In this document: one piece after another, positions 1-9,300 of the stretch | Numbering within the stretch: the first letter of the stretch is position 1 | How the letters are laid out: every line of letters starts with the position of its first letter | DNA from: Alloalcanivorax gelatiniphagus | Lineage (GTDB): Bacteria > Pseudomonadota > Gammaproteobacteria > Pseudomonadales > Alcanivoracaceae | Reading direction: 5' to 3' | Length of the DNA stretch: 64,000 nt | NCBI RefSeq assembly: GCF_005938655.1 | Contig: NZ_VCQT01000045.1 | Span: 62,001 to 126,000 of the forward strand | Notes under the pieces: model-generated | Database searches by the model: none | What the model saw: only the letters and a program-made list of their open reading frames with translations | Told to the model about the DNA's origin: nothing | Position numbers and translations under genes: made by a program

Positions 1-758
1 TCCGGTGCCGGCTCGAAATGGATGCGCACGTCATTTACCCCGCCTTCGCCCCGGTAGCAGGAAACGATGAAGATACGTGGCCGGTAGCGGCGCACCAGCT
101 TGTCCACCAGCGCCGGGGTCGGCACCTGGTGGCCAAAAAACGGCACGAACGGGTTGCTGCGGTTGCCGGGGTTGTGGTCGGCCAGCAAAGCCAGGGCGCC
201 GTTGCCGCGCAGCGTGGCCAGCCCTTCCTTGACCCCCTGGCTGTTGGTGGGCACCAGCCGGCAGCCGGTGCGCTCGCGGGCCTTCTTGACCAGGGCGTCC
301 ACCAGGGTGGCCGGGTGCGGCTGGTACATCACCGTGGTGTTGCCCTGGCGCCCCAGGTACAGGTTGATGGTTTCCCAGCTGCCCTGATGCAGCGACAGCA
401 GCAACACCGGCCGGGCCTCGGCGCAGGCCTCCAGATAGGCCTGCTCGCCCTGAATGTCGGTGATGCGGGCCAGAGTCTGCTCCACCGGCCGCTGCCAGAC
501 ATGGGCGAACTCGCAGAACGAGCGGCCCAGTTCGCGCAGGCTCTGGCGACCGATATGGCGCGCTTCTTCCAGGCTCAGCCGTGGCTGGGTGGCGAGCAGA
601 TTGATCAGCACGGTGCGGTAGGCACTGGCATAGCGCAGCGGCACCCGGGTGATCAGGTCTCCCAGCAGGGCGCCCAGCGCGGACGCGATCGGCAGCGGCA
701 GCCAGGCGACCAGACGCACCAACCAGCGCAACCGTTGCCCGCGGGTATGGGCACTCAT
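1..758 (-). CDS. LpxL/HtrB-family lipid A acyltransferase (C-terminus cut by window edge)
   Basis: Reading from the ATG at 758, the protein begins MSAHTRGQRLRWLVRLVAWL with a hydrophobic N-terminal segment, then carries the acyltransferase motif HQGSWE (the HX4E catalytic pair) and a later NPGNRSNPFVPFFG segment. These are typical of the late acyltransferases that add a secondary acyl chain to lipid A at the inner membrane. About 252 residues are visible and the C-terminus lies outside the window. The start overlaps the stop of the upstream metallo-hydrolase by one base (TGATG), so the two are probably co-translated at the end of the chp operon. Whether it is the lauroyl or myristoyl enzyme cannot be decided. 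Confidence 0.85.
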   Translation of the reverse strand, partial: MSAHTRGQRLRWLVRLVAWLPLPIASALGALLGDLITRVPLRYASAYRTVLINLLATQPRLSLEEARHIGRQSLRELGRSFCEFAHVWQRPVEQTLARITDIQGEQAYLEACAEARPVLLLSLHQGSWETINLYLGRQGNTTVMYQPHPATLVDALVKKARERTGCRLVPTNSQGVKEGLATLRGNGALALLADHNPGNRSNPFVPFFGHQVPTPALVDKLVRRYRPRIFIVSCYRGEGGVNDVRIHFEPAP

Positions 759-1771
759 CAGGGCGTTACCTCCTCGAACCCTCCGTCCAGGAGCGAGAGG
801 GTATCGCCGTGACCGGGTACCTGAAAAGCCCGGGCGGGCACATGGTGCTCCCGGCGGGCGGCATCCAGGGCGCGCGGCGGCTCATCCAGGGGCTCATCGG
901 TGAGCACGAAGGTGCCCCAATGCATGGCCAGGGAGTGGCTTGCTTCCAGGTCCTTGTGGATGCGCACCGCCTCGTCCGGGTTGATGTGCACCGGGGCCAT
1001 GAACCAGCGCGGCTGGTAGGCGCCAATCGGCAGCAGGGCCACATCCACCGGGCCGAGCACCTGGCGGATTTCCTGGAACACCGGCGCGTAACCGGTATCG
1101 CCGGCGAACAGCAGACTGAAATCGTCCCAGTCCAGCCGCCAGCCACACCACAGGGTCCGATTGCGGTCGCGGGCGCCCCGCCCGCTGAAATGCTGGGTGG
1201 GCACGCAGAAGGCGTCGAAGTCCTGGTGGCGCCGGTGCTGCCACCAGCCCAGCTCCTCCACCCGGGCGATGCCGCGCCGGCGCAACCAGGCGCCCACGCC
1301 GCTGGGGGCGAACCAGCACAGCCGGTCGCCGAACCGTTGATTCAGGGCCCGCACCGAGTCGCGGTCCAGGTGGTCATAGTGGTTGTGCGACACCAGCACC
1401 GCGTGGATCTCGGGCAGTTCGTCGATGCTCAGCGCCGGCGCCACGGTGCGTTTCGGGCCGACGAAGGACAGCGGCGAGCAGCGCTCGGAGAACACCGGGT
1501 CGGTGAGCAGGTTCCAGCCCCGGTACTGCACCAGATAGGTGGCGTGGCCGATCCAGGTAAAGCGCGGCCGCTCGGCGGGGGTGGCCAGCAACGCCAGGTC
1601 CGGGCGGCGCAGCGGGAACGGCTGGCGGGGCGGAAAGCGGCCCCGGGTTTCCCGCTGCCAGCGCAGGAAGTCGCGCAGGCCATGGTGGGGCGTGGGGTAG
1701 CGGTTTTTATAGGGCCGGCCGGGTTGGGAACACTCAGCGGCCAGTTGCTCCAGGCGCGCCCAGTCGATCAT
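758..1771 (-). CDS. Metallo-beta-lactamase-fold hydrolase, NAPE-PLD/UlaG-like
   Basis: A 337-residue protein starting MIDWARLEQL. The zinc-binding motif HNHYDHLD (HxHxDH) is present, with the strand GHATYLVQ ahead of it, FAGDTGY supplying the bridging Asp, and HWGTF near the end. This layout matches the N-acyl-phosphatidylethanolamine-hydrolysing phospholipase D / UlaG branch of the superfamily. A longer reading to 2086 exists, but its extra N-terminus is an out-of-frame shadow of chpC; the ATG at 1771 overlaps the chpC stop by four bases (ATGA) and is the natural start. It sits where chpD/chpE would be expected in Pseudomonas. The substrate is unknown; a lipid or phospholipid is an inference from family and the neighbouring acyltransferase. 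Confidence 0.85.
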   Translation of the reverse strand: MIDWARLEQLAAECSQPGRPYKNRYPTPHHGLRDFLRWQRETRGRFPPRQPFPLRRPDLALLATPAERPRFTWIGHATYLVQYRGWNLLTDPVFSERCSPLSFVGPKRTVAPALSIDELPEIHAVLVSHNHYDHLDRDSVRALNQRFGDRLCWFAPSGVGAWLRRRGIARVEELGWWQHRRHQDFDAFCVPTQHFSGRGARDRNRTLWCGWRLDWDDFSLLFAGDTGYAPVFQEIRQVLGPVDVALLPIGAYQPRWFMAPVHINPDEAVRIHKDLEASHSLAMHWGTFVLTDEPLDEPPRALDAARREHHVPARAFQVPGHGDTLSLLDGGFEEVTP

Positions 1772-2268
1772 GAGTTGAGGCCGGCCACCGCCCGTTCCAC
1801 GGCGTCCAGGTCGGGGATCACCGCCAGATCGCCGCCCACCTGCACGTACAGCGCTTCCGCCGGGCCGGTGTCGCCGGGCTCCTCCACCGGGTCGCCCTTG
1901 TTGACCCGCAGCAGACGGGGAATGCCCTGCACCACCACCGCGTAGAAGCGGGACTGGCCGGTGACTGTGTTGATCACCGCGATGCGCGCCTCGGGCCCGA
2001 TGGTCACCGGGCCGGAGTCGTTGAGTTTCTCGAAGGAAATCAGCGGCAGATCCTGCTCCCGCCAGTTGATCCAGCCGAGCAGCCATTCCGGGCCATGGCC
2101 GGGGCGGTCCGGCTGGCGCAGGGTGATCACCTCCGCCACCACGATGTTGGGAATCAGCCAGGGGCGGCCTTTCATCGGAATCAGCAGACTCGGGATGTCA
2201 TCGGGGATCGGCGCTTCCGAGCGCTCCATGTCGGACCTTTGTGCTTCGGACATCTGTGCCTCGGGCAT
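1768..2268 (-). CDS. chpC: ChpC, CheW-like adaptor of the Chp/Pil chemosensory system
   Basis: A CheW-domain protein (LLIPMKGRPWLIPNIVVAEV ... GWINWREQDLPLISFE ... FYAVVVQGIPRLLRV) that would couple a receptor to the ChpA kinase. It lies directly after chpB, as in Pseudomonas. The start is uncertain because the 5' end is built of degenerate 15-bp tandem repeats. I chose the ATG at 2268 (166 aa) because it comes closest to the length I recall for the Pseudomonas protein (about 168 aa). Alternatives are the ATG at 2253 (GAGG five bases upstream), the ATG at 2229 (AAAGG six bases upstream) or a GTG at 2331. The repeats read as acidic pentapeptides of the form [DE]xxx[SP]. Confidence 0.85.
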   Translation of the reverse strand: MPEAQMSEAQRSDMERSEAPIPDDIPSLLIPMKGRPWLIPNIVVAEVITLRQPDRPGHGPEWLLGWINWREQDLPLISFEKLNDSGPVTIGPEARIAVINTVTGQSRFYAVVVQGIPRLLRVNKGDPVEEPGDTGPAEALYVQVGGDLAVIPDLDAVERAVAGLNS

Positions 2269-2305
2269 GGTTGTATCGGACCTTGTTGTCTCGGGGCTTA
2301 TCGTA
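2201..2305. repeat. Degenerate 15-bp tandem repeat, about seven units, at the chpC 5' end
   Basis: On the plus strand, units starting at 2201, 2216, 2231, 2246, 2261, 2276 and 2291 all begin TC(G/C)G or TCCG and are spaced exactly 15 bp. On the coding strand each unit starts GA and ends in two pyrimidines. The period keeps the reading frame, so the repeat encodes pentapeptides with Asp/Glu at position 1 and Ser/Pro at position 5. It covers every plausible chpC start codon except the GTG at 2331. Confidence 0.8.
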
Positions 2306-2343
2306 TCGTATCGGGCCGGCGCGGCCCGCACCGCATGGCAGGC

Positions 2344-3363
2344 TCAGGATGCCGCCACGGCCACCTCCTGGCGAACCTGTTCCACCAGTTGCCGGGCCAG
2401 TTGCTCCGGCGTACCACTGTAGCCCACGCAGCCGGTTTCGCGTACCGCGTCCGGCTGGCTGCTCACCGCGCAGCTGTCGGCGGTCTGCGCCCACACCCGG
2501 GTACCGTCGGCGGCCAGCCGGGGCGCGGTGATGGCGCCGTCGTTGCCCATTCCGGAAAACAGGATGGCGCCGGCGCAGCGGCCGAAGCCCCGGGCCACAT
2601 TATGCAGCACCTGATCAATGCTGGGCGCATAGGGGCCTTCCCAGGGCTGGCCGGTGAGCCGCACGCCGCCGTCCTGGTCGAACTCGATGCTCTGGGTCAC
2701 CGGCGCCACCAACAGGCGGCCATGGCCCAGGCGGCTGCCGTCGCCGGCCACCTGGCAGTCCAGCCGGCTGTCCCGGCGCAGCACCTGGCACAGGGTGTCC
2801 AGGAAACCGTTGTCGATATGCTGGGCCAGCACGAAGGCCACCGGCAGATGCGGCGGCAGGCTGTCGAGAAACTGTTTCACCGCCGCCGGGCCGCCCAGGC
2901 TGGCGCCCAGCACCCAGACCCGCTCGGCCACGCCCTCGCCCTCGGCCAGGGCCTGAAACTCCCGGGGCGCGGGGATCGGTGTCGGCGCCGGCGCCGGCGC
3001 GGGAACCACCGTATCCAGACGTTCCACCGCCGGGATACCGATGTAATCCACCAGTTTGGTGACCAGCCGTCGCTCCCAGCGCGGGTAGTGGCTGGCGGTG
3101 CGCGCCGGGGCCTGGCCATCGCAGAACAGCAGCGGCGCCGCCGCCTGTTCCAGCAGCCGGTCGAGAAACGGCTGCCAGCGATCTTCCCGGGACAGGTCCA
3201 CCACCCACAGGTCGAGAGCGTCCGCCGTCAGCCACCGGTCCTCCAGGCTGTCCGGGGCGGTATTGACCACCACCTGGTAGCCCTGGCCCTTGATGGCGGT
3301 GGCCAGCAGGTGCCCCTGCAGGGTGTCGTCGGCGATCACGCCGACCCGGCCCGGGGCGGTCAT
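2344..3363 (-). CDS. chpB: ChpB, CheB-type protein-glutamate methylesterase
   Basis: A 339-residue protein starting MTAPGRVGVIADD. The N-terminal ~130 residues are a degenerate receiver-like domain; the C-terminal half is a CheB methylesterase domain. Catalytic motifs are VLGASLGGPAAV (nucleophile Ser), LAQHI (His) and FSGMGNDGA (Asp). It would demethylate the receptor PilJ and so adapt twitching responses. The start overlaps the chpA stop (ATGA, 3363-3365), implying translational coupling. A further in-frame start at 3450 lies inside chpA and is rejected. The receiver half lacks the clean acidic pocket of a normal phospho-receiver, so control by phosphorylation is doubtful. Confidence 0.92.
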   Translation of the reverse strand: MTAPGRVGVIADDTLQGHLLATAIKGQGYQVVVNTAPDSLEDRWLTADALDLWVVDLSREDRWQPFLDRLLEQAAAPLLFCDGQAPARTASHYPRWERRLVTKLVDYIGIPAVERLDTVVPAPAPAPTPIPAPREFQALAEGEGVAERVWVLGASLGGPAAVKQFLDSLPPHLPVAFVLAQHIDNGFLDTLCQVLRRDSRLDCQVAGDGSRLGHGRLLVAPVTQSIEFDQDGGVRLTGQPWEGPYAPSIDQVLHNVARGFGRCAGAILFSGMGNDGAITAPRLAADGTRVWAQTADSCAVSSQPDAVRETGCVGYSGTPEQLARQLVEQVRQEVAVAAS

Positions 3364-6300
3364 CAGGCGCGCACCTCTCCGGTTTCGCCGAGCAGTTCGC
3401 GCAGGGTGGCGAGCAGTTCGTTCTCCTGGAACGGTTTGCCCATGTAGCAATCCACGCCGATGTCGAAGGCCCGTTCCCGGTGTTTCTCGCCGGTGCGTGA
3501 GGTGATCATGATGATCGGCACCGCCTTCAGGCGCTCGTCGTGGCGCATGTGCGTGGCCACCTCGAAGCCGTCCATGCGCGGCATTTCAATGTCGAGCAGC
3601 AGGGCGTCCGGGGTTTTCTCTTCCAGGGTGGCGATGGCGTCTATGCCGTCCTTGGCGGTGATCACCTCGTAGCCACTGCGTTCCAGCAGGCGGCCGGTAA
3701 CCTTGCGCACGGTCACCGAGTCGTCCACCACCATGATCAGCGGCAGGGCGCGGCGGTCCTCGTCCAGCACGGACGGCGGCGGCGCTTCCAGGGCCGCCGG
3801 CGCCTCGGCCAGGGCCTTCTGCTGGGCCTGGGCGGCGCGGATCAGGGAATGGATGTCGAGAATGATCACCACCGCCCCGTCGCCGAGAATGGTGGCGCCG
3901 CTGATGCCGGCCACGCTGGCCAGCTGCGGGCCCACGGACTTGACCACCACCTCCCGGGAGCCGATCAGGCTGTCCACCACCAGTGCCACGCTGTGGTCGG
4001 CGCTGCGGATCAGCAACAGCGGCAGCGGCTGGCTCTGGTTTTCCAGGTTCGGGGCGGCCACGTCGTGCACGAAACGGCCGAGATAATTCAGGTCGTAGTT
4101 CTGGCCGGCATAGTGGTAACCGCGCCGGGGCGGTTCGTCCCCATCGCCGGGCTGGCGGTCCAGGTGATCGCTCAGCTCGTAGGGGCTGACGCGCACGATG
4201 CCTTCGATCTGGTTGAGCGGAATGGCATAGGCGTCCTCGCCCACGCGCACCATCAGCGCCCGGTTCATGGCCAGGGTGAACGGCAGCCGCACCAGGAAGC
4301 GGGTGCCCCGGCCCGGATGCGAGTCGATGGTCACCGAGCCGCCCAGCTGCTTGATCTCGCTGGCCACCACGTCCATGCCCACGCCGCGCCCGGACACCTG
4401 GGTCACCTGGCTGGCGGTGGAGAAACCGGCATGGAAGATGAACTGCTGGATTTCATGGTCCGGCAGCGCCGCGTCCTCGGCCATCAGCCCCCGTTCCACC
4501 GCCTTGCGGCGCACCGCCTCGGTGTCGATGCCACGGCCGTCGTCGGCCAGGATCACCACCACCTCGCCGCCTTCGCGGGTCAGCTCCAGGGTGATATGGC
4601 CGCCCTCCTGTTTGCCCGCCTGCCGGCGCCCTTCCGGGGCTTCGATGCCATGATCCACGGCGTTGCGCAGCATGTGCTCCAGGGGCGCCACCACCCGCTC
4701 CATCAGGGTACGGTCCAGTTCGCTTTCCGGGTTCAGCACGTCGAAGGTGACGCGCTTGCCCAGCTCGCCGGAGATTTGCCGCACGATGCGCCGCAGCCGC
4801 GGTACCAGCCGGGAGAACGGCACCATGCGGGTGCGCATCAGCTTTTCCTGCAGATCGGTGTTGATGCGCTGCTGCTGCAGCAGCAGGGTCTCGGTGTCGC
4901 GGGTGCGGTCCAGCAGGGTGTTTTTCAGGTCCAGCAGGTCGGAGGCGGACTCGGACAACTGCTTGGTGATCTGGTGCAGCTCCGAGTACTGGTCCATTTC
5001 CAGCGGGTCGAAGCGGCCGTCGAACTCACCCCGGTCCACGCCCTGCTGATAGTTGGAGAGAATCTGCGCCTCGGTCTCCACGTCCAGGCGCCGCAGCTGC
5101 TCATACAGCCGGGTCACGGTGGCGCCCATTTCCGCCACGTTGAAGCCGAACTCGCTGATGCTCTGTTCCACCCGGCCCCGGTTGATGGAGGTTTCGCCGG
5201 CCAGGTTCACCAGGGCCTCCAGCACATCGGCGCCCACCCGCACCATTTCCTGGGGCTGGGCCTGGGGGCGTCGTTCCTCGCGCTGGGGACGTGCGTTGTC
5301 CGCGTCGGCGCCTTCCAGGGGCGCCGGTGGCCCGGCCGGCGCCGGCCGGGCGGCGATCTGCTCACGCAGCTCCGCCAGCCGCCGGTTGATGGTGTCGAAG
5401 TGCACCAGCATGGCTTCGAAATCCCGGTCTTCCGGGTCCCGGCGCTGGCTCTCCAGGCGGTTGATCAGCCCTTCCAGCAGGTGGCTTTGTTCGCCCAGAT
5501 CCTGCAAGCCGGCCAGGCGGGCGCCGCCCTTGAGGGTATGCAGGGCGCGCTTCAGGTCGTCGCTGAAATCCCGGCTTTCCGGGTGGTCGCGCCAGGCCAT
5601 CAGGCAGCCGTCGATGATTTCCGCCAGCTCCTCGGACTCTTCCAGAAACACATCCAGAATGTCCGGGTCCAGGTCCTCCGGCAGGGGTGGCAGGGCCGGC
5701 GCCTCGGCCTCCGGGGCGGGGGGATGGGCTTCCTCGTGGAGAGAGCCCTCCGGGTCGCCGGGATAGGCGGCCAAGTCGGCGATCAGGTCGTCGGCGGCCG
5801 GCGGCGCGCCGGCGGCCGCCACCGCCTCGACCATCTCCGCCAGCCGGTCGTGGCAGCGGTGCAGCAAGGCGGGCAGCGCCGGGGTAACGGGTAGCCGGTC
5901 CTGGGCCAGGGCCTCGTAAAGGGTTTCCAGTTGGTGGGCCAGGTCGCTGAGCGGGGCAAGGCCGGCCATGCGCGCGCCGCCCTTGAGGGTTTGCAGGTCC
6001 CGTTGCAGGGATTGCAGCTCCAGAGCGTTGTCCGGCTCGGCCAGCCACAGCGTCAGGCCGCGGCCGGCGGATTCGAGGATATCCCGGGCCTCTTCCAGAA
6101 ACAGGGCGATCAGATCCGGGTCCGGCTGTTCCGGGTCGGAGAGCTCATTCGCTTCCCCGGCCGGGGGCATGTCCACCGCCTCGCGCAGGGTCACCACCAG
6201 GTCCGGGGCCGGCGCCGGGGTGCGCCCCTGGCGCAGGTCGTCGATCATATCGGCGAGCCGGTCGTGGCCCCGGTGCAGCAGGTCGAACAGCGCCGGCGGC

Positions 6301-9300
6301 GCCGGCCGGTCCGGGCCGCCGGCCAGTTCGTAGAGGTTTTCCAGCTCGTGGGCCAGGTCGCCCACTGGCGCCACCCCGGCCATGCGGGCGCCGCCCTTGA
6401 GCGTATGCAGGTCGCGCTGCAGGGCCGCCAGGCTGGCCGGGTTGCCCTGCTCCCAGGCGGCCAGGTGCTCGCCGGAAGACAGCAGCAGATCCTCGGCCTC
6501 CTCCAGGAACAGGTGCACCAGCTCCGGGTCGGGTTCGTCCCAGTCGCCGCCGCCCGGGCCGTCGGGGCCGGGGGTTTCCGCCAGGTCGCGCAGGGCGTCC
6601 ACCAGCCCCAGCTCGGCGCGCACGGTCTGGCCGGCGGCCAGACAGTCCATCATGTTCATCAGTGCTTCGTGGCCCTCGCGGGCCAGTTCCAGCAAGCGCG
6701 GACTGAACACCAGACGGCCTTCGTTCACCGCCGAATAGACCAGCGCCAGGGCCTGGGCCAGGCCATGAATTTCGTCCAGGCCGGCGGTGCGGGCGCTGTT
6801 CGCCAGCAGCTCCAGCTCATCGCGCAGGCGCGCCAGCTCGCCGGTGTGGTCCGGGTTGGCGGCCCACTGTTCGAGCAGCTTGTCGGTGTCGATGATCAGG
6901 TCCATGCCCTCGGAAAGGAACACGGACAGAATGTGCGGATCGGTGCCTTCGTGGTGCTCGTTGAGCAGGGCCCGGGCCGCCACCAGCTCCTCGATCAGGG
7001 TGCCGGCGTCCGGCAGCGACACCGTCGGCCCCTGATGCAGCTGTTCCAGGCCGTCGCTTAACTGCTGGTGGGTGGCACGGATCAGGTCGACCAGTTCGCC
7101 GTCGGCGCGCCGGCCGCCATTGACCAGTTCCTTGACCAGCTTCTCCGCCGGCTCGGCCAGTTCCGCCATGGCGTTGATCTCGGCCATGCGGGCGCTGCCT
7201 TTGAGCGTGTGCAGGGCGCGGTGCACCTCATCGTCCATGGCGTGCTCATGGAGATCCGGGTCGAGCCGGTCCAGCCAGTCGCCCACCAGCGCCAGGTTGC
7301 GCCTTGCCTCGCTGCGGAAGATATCCAGCAGCACCGGGTCGGGGCCGTCGCCGGCGGCGCCGTCGGCGGGCTCGCCGGGGGGCAGTTCAAACTCCAGGCC
7401 GTCCAGGTCGGCGAGCGGGTCGCCGGACTCCAGCGGCTGGTCGTTGGCCGGGTCCCCGGCGTCCGGGCCCCCGGCGTCGGGTTCTGGCACCTCGGGCGCC
7501 GGCGGCCCGTCGAACTGCTCAAGCGCTTCGGGTTCCTCGGGCTGCCAGGGTTGTTCAGACAGATCGGGCTCCGCCGACGAGTCAGGCTCCGCCGCCAGGT
7601 CCGATTGCTCGGACAGTTCGGCGTCCAGGGGCGGCGTATCGTCGCCGTCGACCCGGGGTATCGAGTCCAGGCGGCCGCCCTCGGCCAGGGTAAAGGCGGC
7701 CTGCTCCAGGGGCGTCACGTCCCAGGGCGGCGGCTGGCGCCGGGCGAAGGCGTCCACCAGTGCCGGGATCAGGCCGTGCACGGTGCGCACCAGCTCGATC
7801 AGGGTGGCGTCCGGTTCGACGCTGCCGTCGATCACCCGGTTCATCATGTTCTCGATGGCCCAGGCCAGCTCGCCCACGGTGGTGGCGCCGACCATGCGGC
7901 CGGAGCCCTTGAGGGTGTGGAAGGCACGGCGGAATTCCACCAGCGCGGTCTGGTCGCCGGTGTTGGCGGCCCAGCGCGGGAAGTACTGGTTCAGGGCTTC
8001 CAGCACTTCGTCGGCTTCCTCGACGAAGATCTCGATGATCTCGTCGTCGATCAGATCGTCGTCGTCCTCTTCCGCCGGGGTATCCGGTGGCGTTTCGATG
8101 GCGTGGTGGTGGTCGGGCTCCGGTTCGGACGGGTCCGTTGCCTCGGTGCCCTCGTCGGCCGGAGCTTCTTCCTCCGGCAACGGGTAGCCCAGGTCACTGA
8201 CGCTGGCGCGGGCCAGTTGCAGGATATCGTCGCGGGTTTCCGGGTCGTCGCTGAGACGCTCCAGGTAGTACTCCACCGAGGTAATGGCGTCGGCCAGGGT
8301 GTCCATGCTGCGCCAGTCCGGCGTGGTGTCGCCGCGCAGCAGCCGTTCCTCGATAAAGCGCACGCACTGGCGCAGCACGCCGGCGGGGCGTTGCAGCTGC
8401 ACCACTTCCAGACCGCCGCGCACGGCGTTGAGTTTTTCCGGTACCGGGCCCAGGTGTTCCCGATCCCATTGCGAGGCGATGAACTCGACGATGCCGTCCT
8501 TGGCCTCTTCCAGGCCGGCCCGGCATTCGCGCAGCACCGCGTCCATGGCCTGGCCCACATGGCGGGGCACCTCGGCGCCGCTGGCGGAGGCCGGCCGGCG
8601 CTGGTCGCCGCCGATGCCGGCCAGGGTGGCTTCCACATAGAGCAGCGCGCCGGCCACATCCATCAGCGTGTCGCGCTCCGGCGGCCGGCGCCGCTGGACG
8701 ATGGCTTCCATGACCCGCAGTTGTTCTTCCACCAGCACCCGGGGCTGGCCCAGGCCGAGCATGGCGATGGTGTCGGATACCTGCTTGAGCCCGGTGATCT
8801 GTGGCTCCAGCTCGGTGGGGTCGGAGTCGCCCTCGTGCACGAACCGCTCCAGGGCATCCTTGATCTTGGTGATTTCCTCGGAGAGCGCGCTGACCACGGA
8901 ACTCATGGCCAGAGCGTCCGGGCCGGTCATGCGCTCCCGCTCGGCGTTGATCAGGTCGTCGGAGGGCAGTGCCTCGTCCAGCCGGAAACCGGCGCGCACC
9001 TCGCGGATGCGCGGGCTGTCGTGGTCGGTCTTGGCCACGTAGTAGAGCAGGTTCTTGAGCAGTTCCGGAGGCGCCGGTCGCTCCAGGCTGTCGGCGCCGT
9101 CGGCGGCCAGTTCTCGCAGGGTGCGGTCCACCTGGCCGAGCATCTGTTTGACCGAGCTGCCCAGTTCGATGACGTTCTCGCGCAGGCCTTCCACCAGCGC
9201 GTCGGCGATGCGCCACAGCGGTGCCCGGGCGGCGTCGCCGGTGACCTGTTCGAGCTTGGCGAACACCTTGCGCATGTAATCCAGATTGCGGTCGATGTCG

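Noticed and set aside
18-812. 264-codon plus-strand ORF at the left edge
   Set aside because: The opposite strand encodes a clear LpxL-family acyltransferase with HX4E; the plus-strand reading has no motif.
758-2086. Longer start for the metallo-hydrolase (442 aa)
   Set aside because: The extra 105 residues are an out-of-frame translation of chpC; the ATG at 1771 overlaps the chpC stop as expected in an operon.
2201-2305. CRISPR array
   Set aside because: The 15-bp units are contiguous, degenerate and lack spacers; they are in-frame tandem repeats.
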